Position numbers and translations under genes: made by a program
Part shown: piece after piece, positions 45,001-53,160 of the stretch
Layout of the letters: every line of letters starts with the position of its first letter
Position numbering within the stretch: the first letter of the stretch is position 1
Notes under the pieces: model-generated
Databases searched by the model: none
What the model saw: only the letters and a program-made list of their open reading frames with translations
What the model was told of the DNA's origin: nothing
NCBI GenBank assembly: GCA_012522855.1
Contig: JAAYJQ010000019.1
Coordinates: 83,466 to 147,465 of the forward strand
Source of the DNA: Bacteroidales bacterium
GTDB lineage: Bacteria > Bacteroidota > Bacteroidia > Bacteroidales > UBA932
Direction: 5' to 3'
DNA length: 64,000 nt

Positions 45001-45060
45001 GGTGGTCGCGGTGGTCCCGGTGGTGGCGGTCCACCCATGGGCCCCCCTCCCGGATTTTAG
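42022..45060 (+). CDS. TonB-dependent-receptor-like outer-membrane beta-barrel protein (OMP_b-brl_3 type)
   Basis: 1012 residues. The signal peptide ends FSFAQ near residue 25; a carboxypeptidase-regulatory-like domain (about 30-110; LSDSSNDEAVGFATVSLTRV), a plug (IEYNASSYRTTENDMLEDLLKKLPGV and then GKTFFLDDP) and a long barrel follow. A Gly/Met/Arg-rich loop (GGMMRGMMGGGGMGRGG...) lies near residue 305-330, a calcium-type motif DSDGDGIFDDYD near 800, and the C-terminus is a Gly/Pro/Arg-rich tail that ends in F after PPMGPP. No SusD partner follows, so the ligand is unknown. The start is ATG 42022; upstream codons lack signal character. Confidence 0.9.
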   Translation: MNQAFKKFAAAIFSLVLTCTFSFAQSRGQVTIVLSDSSNDEAVGFATVSLTRVGEEKPYKYALSDSKGKAVIDRVQRGKYVLKAELLGYKNFTKEIEVSGNLDLGTVKMDLDKEMLDAASVSAIGNPILVKKDTIEYNASSYRTTENDMLEDLLKKLPGVEVSEDGSVTANGERITKITIDGKTFFLDDPQLATKNLPAKMVEKVKVVKKKSEQAEFTGIDDGNEETVIDLVVNRDMMNGIFGNVSGGVGHDLPEAPLKFSDGDLRYQSGGFIGRFSDKSQISLIMNGNNTNNRGFNDISGGMMRGMMGGGGMGRGGRGGGGGGFGGGSGITRSWMGGLNGALDLFDDDMQLGGNYVYNTSNSTVEEQSVRENYLEDGSVLTYNNGLTKPGFNISGSDGHRFGMRLEHKFSENTSILFQPQVNFGTGDYRQFSDFNTYRRQGSDSHMTNNGFNSNFGSNKNWQTNGSLLFRQRLGLPGRTVSLMTNYSLGNNNLDGYNQSLTETFGKDGVSTGKDIVNQRFDQLSRNSSFSSRLVYTEPLGAGFYAEANYSYSWSQNRSEKTTYNSGSNDGFGMENQPYVRAGETPDATYSNSILNRYQTHQAGTNLQFQNENLRAQIGVSVIPTITHNETDGKTYDSKVVNWAPSAMLRYEMNDNSNIRVTYNGRSSQPSTSQLMPVPDNSNPLNISLGNPYLHPYFNHNLRTEFRMTNRQTFFTINAEVGGGFVQDPIVSSIWYDSKSAQYSLPVNGPASKNGNARLTISAPFGQSNFSISSTTNSNFSQASSYVGKSAFDMSSYDSDGDGIFDDYDSFHQDYPDLGQSNLFSENKTRNLSFNERLRLTYRNDFVNIELGGSTRMSKSWYTLASSTNLTTWTNQINGEMTWTLPSNLEFQASANYNWYRGYTTPQEAEIILNAELNKGLFKNQFTLSLRAYDILNQAKNLLVTDASNYHQEVRNNTLGRYVIVSLTYRFGTFSGRGGRGGFRGPGRGPGGPGGRGGPGGGGPPMGPPPGF

Positions 45061-45063
45061 GGA

Positions 45064-46131
45064 TCATTCCGCAGCGGCAGGACCGGAGGTGTACCTCCGC
45101 CAGCGCTCGATCAGCGCTGTCATGTCCGGCGGAAGAGCGGAGTCGAATTGAATCCATTGTTTTGACCCTGGGTGCGCGAAGCCCAGGGTTTTTGCATGCA
45201 AGGCTTGCCGCGGACAGATTTGGAAACAGTTTTGGATGAACCGCTTGTATTTTGCGTAAATGGTCCCTTTCCGGATTTCCGCGCCGCCGTACCGTTCATC
45301 GTTGAAGATGGGATGCCCGATGCTGCTCATGTGAACCCGGATCTGGTGCGTCCTGCCGGTTTCGAGTTTACATTCGACGACGGTGATGTATCCGTAGCGT
45401 TCGAGCACCCGGTAATGGGTCAACGCATGCTTTCCGATTTCGGAATCGTTCGGGAACACTTTGAACTTCAGGCGGTCGGAAGGATCTCGGCCGATGTTTC
45501 CATCGATCGTTCCTTCCGCTTCTTTCAGATTCCCCCATACCACGGCTACGTAGCGTCGTTCGATGGAATGTTCGAAAAACTGCTTGGCCAGTTTGATCTG
45601 CGCCTCATCGTTCTTCGCCACCACCAGCAGGCCGGAGGTGTCCTTGTCGATCCGGTGGACCAGGATTCCCATCCGCTCATCCTCAGCTTCCGGTCCCTGG
45701 GACAGCCCCAGATGGAAAGCCAGGGCATTGATGAGGGTTCCCTTGTAGTTCCCGTGCCCGGGATGGACTACCATACCGGCCGGCTTGTTCACGACCAGGA
45801 TGTCCGAGTCCTCGAAAACGATGTCAAGCGGGATGTCTTCCGGAAGTATTTCCACACCCCGCCGCCGATAGGGCATCACGAACTTGATCATATCCCCGGG
45901 GCGGACGATGAGGTTTGCCTTTGCCGGCTTGTCATTGACCAAAACGTACCCCATGCGGATCGCGCACTGCACCCGGTGCCGAGACGTGTCTTCCAGGCGG
46001 GCGGCCATGAATTTGTCCACGCGCATCGGTTCCTGCCCGGGATCGACATTCAAGCGAAAATGCTCGAACATGCCCTGCTCTTCATCCTCGATGTATTCTT
46101 CAGGATCGTTATGGAGAAGGTCCTCTTCCAT
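45064..46131 (-). CDS. rluD: RluD-type 23S rRNA pseudouridine synthase
   Basis: 355 residues. An S4 RNA-binding domain (about 35-95; MRVDKFMAARLEDTSRHRVQ) is followed by the pseudouridine synthase core, with catalytic Asp in VHRIDKDTSGLLVVAK and GRTHQIRVHMSSIGHPI. Pseudouridylates the helix 69 region of 23S rRNA in the family. The N-terminal acidic extension of about 25 residues is unusual. Its ATG overlaps the TGA of the PASTA gene (ATGA), so it is coupled in the LysE-PASTA-RluD operon. Confidence 0.94.
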   Translation of the reverse strand: MEEDLLHNDPEEYIEDEEQGMFEHFRLNVDPGQEPMRVDKFMAARLEDTSRHRVQCAIRMGYVLVNDKPAKANLIVRPGDMIKFVMPYRRRGVEILPEDIPLDIVFEDSDILVVNKPAGMVVHPGHGNYKGTLINALAFHLGLSQGPEAEDERMGILVHRIDKDTSGLLVVAKNDEAQIKLAKQFFEHSIERRYVAVVWGNLKEAEGTIDGNIGRDPSDRLKFKVFPNDSEIGKHALTHYRVLERYGYITVVECKLETGRTHQIRVHMSSIGHPIFNDERYGGAEIRKGTIYAKYKRFIQNCFQICPRQALHAKTLGFAHPGSKQWIQFDSALPPDMTALIERWRRYTSGPAAAE

Positions 46132-46946
46132 CAGAGTTCCTCTTCCGTGAGAACTTCGGTTTCCAATCTGAGGTACAGACTGACGTCCGAGCCTATGATG
46201 ATGGGTGCCTTGGACGCGCCGGGGGACTGCCTGTACACGACCGCGTTCAACGAGTCGGAATAGGTGCGGATGTTGGAATCGAATTGCAGCCTGCTGATAT
46301 TGAGCGAATTGTCCTGGATGGCGTCAACGGCACGCAAATATTTCATGCCGTTGACATCCGGGACATACGTCAGGTTGTCTTCCGGATTCAATCCGACTAC
46401 CAGATCGATTTCGGAGCCGGTCTCGATTTGCCTGCCCGGCCGGATCTCATGGTTGCGATGGATCTGGCGGAGCACGTTGTTGGTCGCCATATCGCTGACA
46501 TAGATGAGTCTTCCTAGCGCAAGTCCCTTGGACAGCAGTTCCGCCTTGGCTTGCCGCATGGAATAGCCGACCAGATTCGGCATGCCCACCTTCTTCGCAT
46601 TCATCGCATTGATGGTCAATAGAATCCTCCTTCCCTGCTTGACCTTGCTGCCCGCTTTCGGATTCTGGCTGTACACGGCCCCGCGTTCCATTCTTCTGAC
46701 GAAGATGGAATCCGTGACATCCACCCGGATTCCGGCATTCGCCGCCTCGCGCTGCGCTTCCTCCAGGGACAGGTTGCTGAAATCGGGGACGAGGATCTCC
46801 CGGTTGTGCCTCGTGACCACACCCAAGAGGATATTTGCGGCCAGCACCAGCAGCAGGATAAATACGATGGCTCCCAGCAGGTTTTTTACGATCCAATGCT
46901 GAAAGAACCCTTTTTTCTCTTTTTCAGTGTTTTCGGCCATATTCAT
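46131..46946 (-). CDS. Membrane-anchored PASTA-domain protein
   Basis: A 271-residue type II membrane protein: a short cytoplasmic N-terminus, a membrane helix at about 18-41 (LLGAIVFILLLVLAANILLG), then three PASTA domains outside (VPDFSNLSLEEAQREAANAG; MPNLVGYSMRQAKAELLSKG; VPDVNGMKYLRAVDAIQDNS). There is no kinase domain, unlike Firmicutes Stk proteins. PASTA domains bind muropeptides or lipid II, so a cell-wall link is likely. The start is ATG 46946: it overlaps the LysE stop (ATGA), favouring it over 46940. Confidence 0.88.
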   Translation of the reverse strand: MNMAENTEKEKKGFFQHWIVKNLLGAIVFILLLVLAANILLGVVTRHNREILVPDFSNLSLEEAQREAANAGIRVDVTDSIFVRRMERGAVYSQNPKAGSKVKQGRRILLTINAMNAKKVGMPNLVGYSMRQAKAELLSKGLALGRLIYVSDMATNNVLRQIHRNHEIRPGRQIETGSEIDLVVGLNPEDNLTYVPDVNGMKYLRAVDAIQDNSLNISRLQFDSNIRTYSDSLNAVVYRQSPGASKAPIIIGSDVSLYLRLETEVLTEEEL

Positions 46947-47581
46947 AAACGTTTGAAAACAAGATCGAACAGACTGCCCCCGAACACGGTGATCCCGATG
47001 ATTATCAGTACAATGCCCGTCACGCGGTTCAGCCACATGATTGTCGCCATCCGGAAAGCCCGTCTCCAGTGCCCGAAAGCCCTGGAAAACAGATACCAGT
47101 AGGACATCGATCCCAGGGCGACGGCTAACAGGATCGGAAACACGCCTGCCTTCGGGTGGCTGAGACTCACTTTAAAGAAAGCGAACAGGGCGAACATGAC
47201 GAAGATCGCGCCCGGGTTCGACAGGGCGGTAGCCACCGCCTGCAGGTAATCTCGGATGGACGGGCCCCGCTCTTCTTGCGCGGACTTCATTTTCCGGAAC
47301 GGATCCTTGAACGCCATGGCGAATCCCATCCCCGAAATGATCAGGCCGCCGATCAGGAAGATCCACAACTGGTGGGCCCCGATGAAATCCCGGGCGATCG
47401 CCAGCGCGAAAATCGAAATCGTCGCATAGATCGTGTCCACGGTCGTGGCGCCCAATCCAGTGGCAAATCCGGCCCGGCTTCCGTAGCTCAGAGATTTCTG
47501 AAGAACCAGAATGGCGACCGGTCCGATGGGAACCGACGCGCATATTCCGATAATGAAAGCCTTCAGGATCTGCAGCAGCAT
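46943..47581 (-). CDS. LysE family amino-acid exporter-like protein
   Basis: A 212-residue inner-membrane protein with about six helices. The N-terminus (FIIGICASVPIGPVAILVLQKSL) carries the LysE/RhtB GPxA-type motif, and GLGATTVDTIYATISIFAL follows. The length is standard for the family, but the substrate is not inferable. First gene of the coupled LysE-PASTA-RluD unit. Confidence 0.88.
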   Translation of the reverse strand: MLLQILKAFIIGICASVPIGPVAILVLQKSLSYGSRAGFATGLGATTVDTIYATISIFALAIARDFIGAHQLWIFLIGGLIISGMGFAMAFKDPFRKMKSAQEERGPSIRDYLQAVATALSNPGAIFVMFALFAFFKVSLSHPKAGVFPILLAVALGSMSYWYLFSRAFGHWRRAFRMATIMWLNRVTGIVLIIIGITVFGGSLFDLVFKRL

Positions 47582-47612
47582 GCTACAAAACTACGAAATA
47601 AATGTGAAAATG

Positions 47613-48923
47613 CTATTTTGCGCGCATATAGATCTGGATGGGACATCCGGTCAGATCGAAATGCTCCCGGAGCTTGTTTTCCAAGAAACGCTTGTAGGGT
47701 TCCTTGACGTACTGCGGAAGATTGCAGAAGAAAGCGAAGGCCGGAAATTTCGTCGGGAGCTGGGTGATGTACTTGATCCGCACATACTTCCCTTTCCATG
47801 CCGGCGGGGGATAGTTCTCGATTTCCGGCAGCATGACTTCATTCAGTTTCGCTGTCGTGATCTTTCGGGAATAGTTTTCATAGACGCGGGCGGCTGCGTT
47901 CAGCACGTCCAGGATCCGCTGCATCTTCACCACGGAACTGAAGATGACGGGCACATCGTTGAAAGGAGCAATGCGCTTTCTGAGCCCGGCTTCGTATTCC
48001 TTCAGGGTGTTGTTATCCTTTACGAAAAGATCCCACTTGTTTACCACCAGCACGCATGCTTTCCGGTTGCGGAGAATCAAGTTGAAGATGCTCATGTCCT
48101 GGGCTTCCATCCCCGTCATGGCGTCGATCATCAGGATGCAGACATCCGCCCGCTCGATCGCCCGGATGGATCGCATCACCGAATAGAACTCCAGATCCTC
48201 GTTGATTTTGGCTTTTTTCCGCATGCCGGCGGTGTCCACCAGCATGAACTCGTGTCCGAATTTGTTGTAGTACGTGGAAATCGAGTCCCGTGTGGTCCCT
48301 GCAACCGGGGTCACGATGTTCCGTTCCTCTCCAAGCAGGGCGTTGGCCAGAGACGATTTTCCAACGTTCGGCCTTCCGACAATGGCGATGTGCGGCAGGT
48401 CGGGACGATCTTCCTCCGCCGGCGGCGCTTCCGCGGGCAGCTGTCTCACGATCTCGTCCAGCAGATCCCCGGTCCCGCTTCCGTTGGCAGCGGAAATGCT
48501 CCAGATTTCTCCCAGCCCGAGAGAATAGAACTGGTAGGCATCGAATATCTTCTCTCCAGAGTCCACCTTGTTCACGGCCAGTACCACGGGCTTGCCGCTC
48601 CGGCGGAGCATCCCGGCGATTTCCGCATCATAGTCGGTGATGCCTGTAGCCGCTTCCACCATGAAGAGTACCACATCCGACTCTTCGATCGCGATGATGA
48701 CCTGTTTGCGAATGGCTTCTTCAAACACATCCTCCGAACGGGTTGTCCAACCACCGGTATCGACCACGGAGAATTCCGTTCCGCACCACTCGCATTTTCC
48801 GTAGTGGCGATCTCGGGTCACGCCTGCAGTCTCGTCAACAATAGCTTTCCGCGTGCCTACAAGGCGGTTGAAAAGAGTGGACTTGCCGACATTCGGTCGT
48901 CCTACGATTGCTACGAGTGCCAT
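47613..48923 (-). CDS. der: GTPase Der (EngA)
   Basis: A 436-residue essential ribosome-assembly GTPase with two tandem G domains. G1 motifs GRPNVGKS occur near residues 8 and 183, G3 in VDTGGW and VDTAGM, G4 in NKVD and NKWD. The C-terminal KH-like domain (about 350-436) ends [13 protein letters not shown]. Acts in 50S subunit maturation. The Cys-rich small gene lies 3 nt upstream. Confidence 0.98.
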   Translation of the reverse strand: MALVAIVGRPNVGKSTLFNRLVGTRKAIVDETAGVTRDRHYGKCEWCGTEFSVVDTGGWTTRSEDVFEEAIRKQVIIAIEESDVVLFMVEAATGITDYDAEIAGMLRRSGKPVVLAVNKVDSGEKIFDAYQFYSLGLGEIWSISAANGSGTGDLLDEIVRQLPAEAPPAEEDRPDLPHIAIVGRPNVGKSSLANALLGEERNIVTPVAGTTRDSISTYYNKFGHEFMLVDTAGMRKKAKINEDLEFYSVMRSIRAIERADVCILMIDAMTGMEAQDMSIFNLILRNRKACVLVVNKWDLFVKDNNTLKEYEAGLRKRIAPFNDVPVIFSSVVKMQRILDVLNAAARVYENYSRKITTAKLNEVMLPEIENYPPPAWKGKYVRIKYITQLPTKFPAFAFFCNLPQYVKEPYKRFLENKLREHFDLTGCPIQIYMRAK

Positions 48924-48926
48924 TTG

Positions 48927-49190
48927 TTACGCTTTATGTTTATCTCTGAATTCCTGCAGGTAGAATCCGCAGTCTTGACAGGAATCGGAACAGGTGGTGC
49001 AGTCGGCATTTTTCCGCGCGTTGCGCCGCATCTCTTGCTCCAGTTCGTGCATGCATTTGATGCCGCGTTTGCGCATCTCCTCGTTCCGGCTGACTTCGGT
49101 TTCAGGAAAGCGTCCTTTCACGATGATGCCGACGCACATCGCGAGGATGCATATTCCCAGAAAAAGAATGGCAGCGAGGAGGGTTTTCAT
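48927..49190 (-). CDS. Small Cys-rich single-pass membrane protein (NqrM-like layout)
   Basis: 87 residues. One N-terminal helix (LLAAILFLGICILAMCVGIIV) is followed by a basic segment KGRFPETEVSRNEEMRKRG and a Cys-rich C-terminus: C46, then CTTCSDSCQDC (C-x2-C-x3-C-x2-C). The layout recalls NqrM, the Fe-binding maturation factor of Na+-NQR, and similar unnamed Bacteroidota proteins; metal binding is inferred. It lies between prs and der in one operon with 3-nt gaps on both sides. Confidence 0.65.
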   Translation of the reverse strand: MKTLLAAILFLGICILAMCVGIIVKGRFPETEVSRNEEMRKRGIKCMHELEQEMRRNARKNADCTTCSDSCQDCGFYLQEFRDKHKA

Positions 49191-49193
49191 GTG

Positions 49194-50162
49194 CTAGAAG
49201 ATGAATTCCGTGCTCACGGGTTCGTAATGGTAGACCTTGCGGATGATGGAAGCGAAGGTTCCTGTCATGGACACGACCTTGATCTTGCAGGCGTCCGGCC
49301 CCTCCTTGAGGGGAATCGTGTCGGTCACGTAGACTTCCTTCAACGAGGAGGCATTGATCCGATCGTAGGCGGGGCCGGAGAGAACGGGGTGCGTCGCGCA
49401 GGCACGTACGCTGGCGGCTCCTTTTTCCGTCAACAGATCCGCCGCTTTCGTCAGGGTTCCCGCCGTGTCGATCATGTCATCCACGATCACGATGTTCTTG
49501 TCCTCCACATCTCCGATAACGGACATGGAAGTAACCACGTTGGCTCTTTCGCGGGATTTGTGGCAGATGATCACCGGGCAGGCGAGTTCCTTGGCATAGG
49601 CGTTCGCCCGCTTCGCTCCACCCATATCCGGAGCGGCGATGGCCATGTTCTCCAGATTGAGGGACCTCAGATACGGAATGAAGACCTTGCTGGCATAGAT
49701 GTGGTCCACCGGAATGTCAAAGAAACCTTGGATCTGATCCGCATGAAGGTCGCAAGTCATGATCCGGTCCACGCCCGCTGCCCGGAGCAGGTTGGCGACC
49801 AGTTTGGCGCCGATGGAAACCCGCGGCCTGTCTTTGCGATCCTGGCGGGCCCATCCGAAGTAGGGCATCACGGCGATGACGCTGTCAGCGGACGCGCGTT
49901 TGGCGGCATCGATCGTCAGAAGCAGTTCCATGAGATTATCCGTGGGAGGAAAGGTTGATTGGATGATGAATACCGTAGCGCCTCGCACGCTGTCCGTAAA
50001 GGAGGGGACGAATTCACCATCGCTGAACTGGGTGACTTCGGAGGCTCCGAGATGATACTGCTCGTCTCCGTCTCCGATCTTGTTCAGTTCCGCTACGACC
50101 TTGCGTGCAAAGTCCTTGGAGGCCCGGCATGCAAACAATTCTATTCTGTGTTCAATATACAT
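49194..50162 (-). CDS. prs: Ribose-phosphate pyrophosphokinase
   Basis: Makes PRPP from ribose-5-phosphate and ATP for nucleotides, His, Trp and NAD. The 322 residues have the flexible-loop/ATP stretch GWARQDRKDRPR, the metal-binding CDLHADQIQGFFD near 130, and the PRPP loop IVDDMIDTAGTL near 222. First gene of the prs, Cys-rich protein, der run on the minus strand. Confidence 0.98.
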   Translation of the reverse strand: MYIEHRIELFACRASKDFARKVVAELNKIGDGDEQYHLGASEVTQFSDGEFVPSFTDSVRGATVFIIQSTFPPTDNLMELLLTIDAAKRASADSVIAVMPYFGWARQDRKDRPRVSIGAKLVANLLRAAGVDRIMTCDLHADQIQGFFDIPVDHIYASKVFIPYLRSLNLENMAIAAPDMGGAKRANAYAKELACPVIICHKSRERANVVTSMSVIGDVEDKNIVIVDDMIDTAGTLTKAADLLTEKGAASVRACATHPVLSGPAYDRINASSLKEVYVTDTIPLKEGPDACKIKVVSMTGTFASIIRKVYHYEPVSTEFIF

Positions 50163-50200
50163 GGTTAGATCAATAGTATGTTAATGTTGTCATGTCTTTT

Positions 50201-50800
50201 TCATCCCGTTCTTTTCAAAAGGGTTCCGATGTAATCCAGAATCTCCTCGCGTCCGGCACCGGTCTTTGTCGAAGAAGCGAACATCGGAGGAAATTCTTCC
50301 CATTGTTCGCTCAAAATTTCCTTGTTTCGCTCGATCCGCGCCTTCAGCACATTCGGCCCTTGTTTGTCGGACTTCGTGAAGATGAGGGCGAATGGAACCC
50401 CGTTTATGCCGAGCATTTCCAGGAACTCCAAGTCGATCTTCTGGATGTCGTGCCGGGAATCCACCAGGACGAAGAGGGTCACCATCTCCTGCGAATGCAG
50501 GACGTAGTCGAGGATCATTTTCCGGAGCTGTTCACGACCATCCTTGGAAATCTTCGCGAAACCGTAGCCGGGCAAGTCGACCAGATACCAACGGTCGTTG
50601 ATGAGGAAATGGTTGATCAGCCGGGTCTTCCCGGGGGTCGACGAAGTCTTGGCCAGCTTTCGGTTTCCGCAGAGCATGTTGATGAGCGAGGACTTGCCCA
50701 CATTCGACCTTCCGATGAAGGCGAATTCGGGCAGTTTGCGCGCCGGCTTGTCGCTGACCCGGGTACTGCTGCTTGTAAATCTGGCATCGCTGATCGTCAT
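50201..50800 (-). CDS. engB: GTPase EngB (YihA/YsxC)
   Basis: A 199-residue ribosome-biogenesis GTPase. G1 FIGRSNVGKSSLIN near residue 28, G3 VDLPGYG, G4 TKSDK, G5 SSTKT. The start is ATG 50800: a TATATTTG box at 50829-50836 puts transcription start about 24 nt upstream, so the in-frame codons up to 50851 cannot be translated. Divergent from an Rhs remnant. Confidence 0.95.
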   Translation of the reverse strand: MTISDARFTSSSTRVSDKPARKLPEFAFIGRSNVGKSSLINMLCGNRKLAKTSSTPGKTRLINHFLINDRWYLVDLPGYGFAKISKDGREQLRKMILDYVLHSQEMVTLFVLVDSRHDIQKIDLEFLEMLGINGVPFALIFTKSDKQGPNVLKARIERNKEILSEQWEEFPPMFASSTKTGAGREEILDYIGTLLKRTG

Positions 50801-50828
50801 CCGTGGGCGCTCCCTTTTTATTGTGGAA

Positions 50829-50836
50829 CAAATATA
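50829..50836 (-). promoter_or_regulatory. -7 promoter box of engB
   Basis: TATATTTG on the minus strand, 28 nt before ATG 50800. It decides the engB start. Confidence 0.65.
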
Positions 50837-50876
50837 GGAAAAAATACGCACTTCGCTGAAAAAACGATACCTTTGT

Positions 50877-51422
50877 GGAAATCAGGAGGGCGCCCCGCTC
50901 GTCCCCTTCACCGACTACGGCGCGCGGATGTACGACCCCGCCGTCGGCCGCTGGCTCAGCCCCGACCCGCTGGCCGAGAAGTACTACGGGATCAGCCCGT
51001 ATGTCTTCTGCGGAAACAATCCGGCGAACTTCATTGACCCGGATGGGAGAGACTGGGTGGAATCCAAAGATGGAACAGTTAAATGGCGAGATGATGTATA
51101 TTTGCAAATTAGTGGGGATTACTCTTATGTTGTAGGCTTACAAAAAGGTGAAACATATAGAGGCAAGATATATAGGCGTTTTGAAAATATAGGCGATAAA
51201 ACTTATAATGATGTTATTTATCATCCAGATAAATCAATTACTTCTAGTACAAAGGAGCGTCTAGATATTGATGGAGTTGTAACAAGAGACAATGGTTCAT
51301 TCGATACATATGATTTTGGTGTATTGGCGGGTATAGTTGCTGCAACACAAAGAAGTTATGGGAATCCTAAACCATTTGATTTTTTGGGAATAGGAACAGG
51401 CTATATTAAGTTGAAAACATAA
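50877..51422 (+). pseudogene. Truncated Rhs core with variable C-terminal tip
   Basis: The frame, open from 50877, gives the end of an Rhs-associated core: TDYGARMYDPAVGRWLSPDP, YYGISPYVFCGNNPANFIDPDG. The several-hundred-residue repeat shell is missing and no start codon precedes the core, so it is a remnant (ATG 50928 is internal). After PDGRDW the base composition falls from about 65% to about 35% GC and an unrelated tip of about 120 residues begins (WVESKDGTVKWRDDVYLQIS, ... DFLGIGTGYIKLKT). In polymorphic-toxin systems this tip would be the effector domain; its activity is not recognisable. Confidence 0.8.
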
Positions 51423-51445
51423 TCACAATTAACTTCTAATTTGAC

Positions 51446-51943
51446 ATGAAAAAACCAAGGATAATATTATTTCTCTTAATAATAAATTTATTGGGTTGTT
51501 ATAATTCAAATAGTATCCTGCCTAAAGCCAAAATAAATCATCTTGAAAAATATCATTGTTGGCCATACGATGTGACTGTTTATTCTGTGAAGAATATTAA
51601 AATTGACTCGTTATTTTACACCTATCCATTAAAACAGTATTTTGGCAATAATACAAAGTACAATATCTCAACTTGGAAGAAATATGATGATTCGGATTGG
51701 AAGAAATATGATGATTCAGATACTTTGATTTGGTCCGGCATGAATAAGGTTCTTGAACAATGTGATGATAATATTGAGTTATATATGCATATAATGAAAG
51801 GAGAAGAAATTTACTATTCAGGTTCTTATCACTATATGGAGAACAGAGAAGGTAAGAAAGAAAGAAGCTATGAAAAGATATTATTTCTAGACTTAAAATC
51901 TAACAAGCTACATGTATTTAAAGATATCAACAAATTGTGGTAA
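51446..51943 (+). CDS. Lipoprotein of possible immunity type
   Basis: 165 residues, very AT-rich and unlike the chromosome around it. The signal peptide ends in a lipobox (NLLGC), then YNSNS. The mature part is charged and Tyr-rich. An exact in-frame duplication of 24 bp (51674-51697 / 51698-51721; WKKYDDSD twice) marks recent slippage. It starts 23 nt after the Rhs tip, the usual place of an immunity gene; the family is not recognised, so this role is inference. Confidence 0.55.
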   Translation: MKKPRIILFLLIINLLGCYNSNSILPKAKINHLEKYHCWPYDVTVYSVKNIKIDSLFYTYPLKQYFGNNTKYNISTWKKYDDSDWKKYDDSDTLIWSGMNKVLEQCDDNIELYMHIMKGEEIYYSGSYHYMENREGKKERSYEKILFLDLKSNKLHVFKDINKLW

Positions 51944-51992
51944 TAGTCATGCTCTATATCTGGAGTTATTTAAATAGGTAGTGTTTCGAAAA

Positions 51993-52056
51993 GTGTGTTT
52001 AGACCGTAGTCTGCAATTTAAAGGATGTTCAAGGTTCCATCAATTTTCCTGTGCTG
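51993..52056 (+). repeat. 64-bp inverted repeat, left arm
   Basis: Matches the complement of 53362-53425 at 55 of 64 positions by hand alignment; the longest exact run includes AGTCTGCAATTTAAAG and CATCAATTTTCCTGT. The arms enclose 1.3 kb of Rhs and transposase debris. Confidence 0.9.
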
Positions 52057-52088
52057 TAAATTGCGGTCAATCGATCTTGTGGCCATGT

Positions 52089-52283
52089 CAGCAGGATTTT
52101 GGTCGAACAAACGCGAAATCTGATAAATATGATTTTGATATGAAACCGTGGTCAAATCCTTTAAATCGGGGACGAAACATTGAGACAAAAATAGGGGAAA
52201 GAGTAGTAGGCAAGGGAACAAAATATGAAATGAATATCTATGGAAGTAAAACATTAAAACCTATTCTACCGTGGCTAAAATAA
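52089..52283 (+). pseudogene. Second Rhs toxin-tip remnant
   Basis: Frame QQDFGRTNAKSDKYDFDMKP followed by NPLNRGRNIETKIGERVVGKGT and an end at PILPWLK. The NPLNxGRNIETxIGE and GKGTKYE pattern resembles the C-terminal toxin domain seen at Rhs ends (type 44-like), but the identification is tentative. No start codon or Rhs core precedes it; a 44-bp segment (52076-52119) recurs at 52768-52811. The following lipoprotein gene overlaps its end. Confidence 0.55.
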
Positions 52284-52678
52284 TATATTATTTAAAAATT
52301 AGCATATTATTATTTGCTGGCGTATTTTGTCGTTGCAGTGATTATTCTGAAAAATTAGGTAACGGATATACATACATGCATGAAGGAGGTAATAATAATT
52401 TTATATTTCACGAATTTCCCCAACAAGGTGGAGAAATACCGCCAAATGTTATTTCGTATGACTACGATAAACATTTTATTGTTGTTAAACAAAAACCGAT
52501 GCCGTTTCAATATGGTTATGAAACAGCAGAAGAATATGCCGATAGAACCGACACTATTGGATTCTGTTATTGGCTGATTATCAAAGAAGAACACAAAGTT
52601 TTCGGCCCTTTCGATTCTATCGGCTTCCAAAAGTATAAAAAAGAGTATCAAGTTCCTGAGAACTTGATCTTAGAGTAA
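52271..52678 (+). CDS. DUF3997-like small protein, possible immunity protein
   Basis: 135 residues from GTG 52271, overlapping the tip remnant by 13 nt. A hydrophobic N-terminus (IIYYLKISILLFAGVF) leads to CRCSDYSEKLGNGYTYMHEG; IPPNVISYDYDKHFIVVKQKP and FCYWLIIKEEHKVFGPF match the pattern of the DUF3997 family, small lipoproteins frequent beside Rhs tips. The lipobox is poor (FC and RC precede the candidate Cys), so secretion by signal peptidase II is uncertain. Still intact, unlike its neighbours. Confidence 0.6.
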   Translation: MAKIIYYLKISILLFAGVFCRCSDYSEKLGNGYTYMHEGGNNNFIFHEFPQQGGEIPPNVISYDYDKHFIVVKQKPMPFQYGYETAEEYADRTDTIGFCYWLIIKEEHKVFGPFDSIGFQKYKKEYQVPENLILE

Positions 52679-52780
52679 AATTCGTTCCCGCAAAAAGGTA
52701 AACTTTCGATGAACTGCATCATGCAATCTACAAAACAAGGGACAATCGTGAAACGTCAAATTACCTCTTTGTGACCTTGT

Positions 52781-52921
52781 CAGCAGGATTTTGGTCGAAC
52801 CGACGCGAAATATTCCTATCTTTCGGACGGCACGAAACTGGGGTCTGAGCGGGCAGACGGGAGCGGGTTCGCATACAGAGGCTCTTTGATATATTCCAAG
52901 GCACCGGGCGGGCGGCACTGA
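52781..52921 (+). pseudogene. Rhs repeat fragment
   Basis: Frame QQDFGRTDAKYSYLSDGTKLGS followed by GSGFAYRGSLIYSKAPGG and a stop. YSYLSDGTKL is the hallmark of the Rhs shell just before the core (typically YTYxADGTKL). Only about 45 codons remain. Confidence 0.65.
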
Positions 52922-53160
52922 CGCTCCATGGCGAGGATTTACAAATCGCGGGAACGCGGAACCCCGATAGAGGCTCCTGAGGGGCCGATCCGCGTGAAAG
53001 ATCGCCTTGATTTCGGCCCCATCTTACACGCAAGGTGGCCTTGTACCACACTGCAGGGCCGGTCGGTGTGTCCGACTTTTGTAAATTTCGGCGAACAGGC
53101 GGCCTTCCAATCCGATGGACGCCATTTGCGATTATTCCCTGCGGGCAGAAGCATGTCTGT

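Noticed and set aside
45064..46263. Plus strand ORF across rluD
   Set aside because: It is antisense to a gene with a complete S4 domain and catalytic HRIDKDTSG; no supporting features.
47511..49958. 815-codon + strand ORF across der and prs
   Set aside because: It overlaps three certain genes on the other strand; an artefact of GC-rich codon use.
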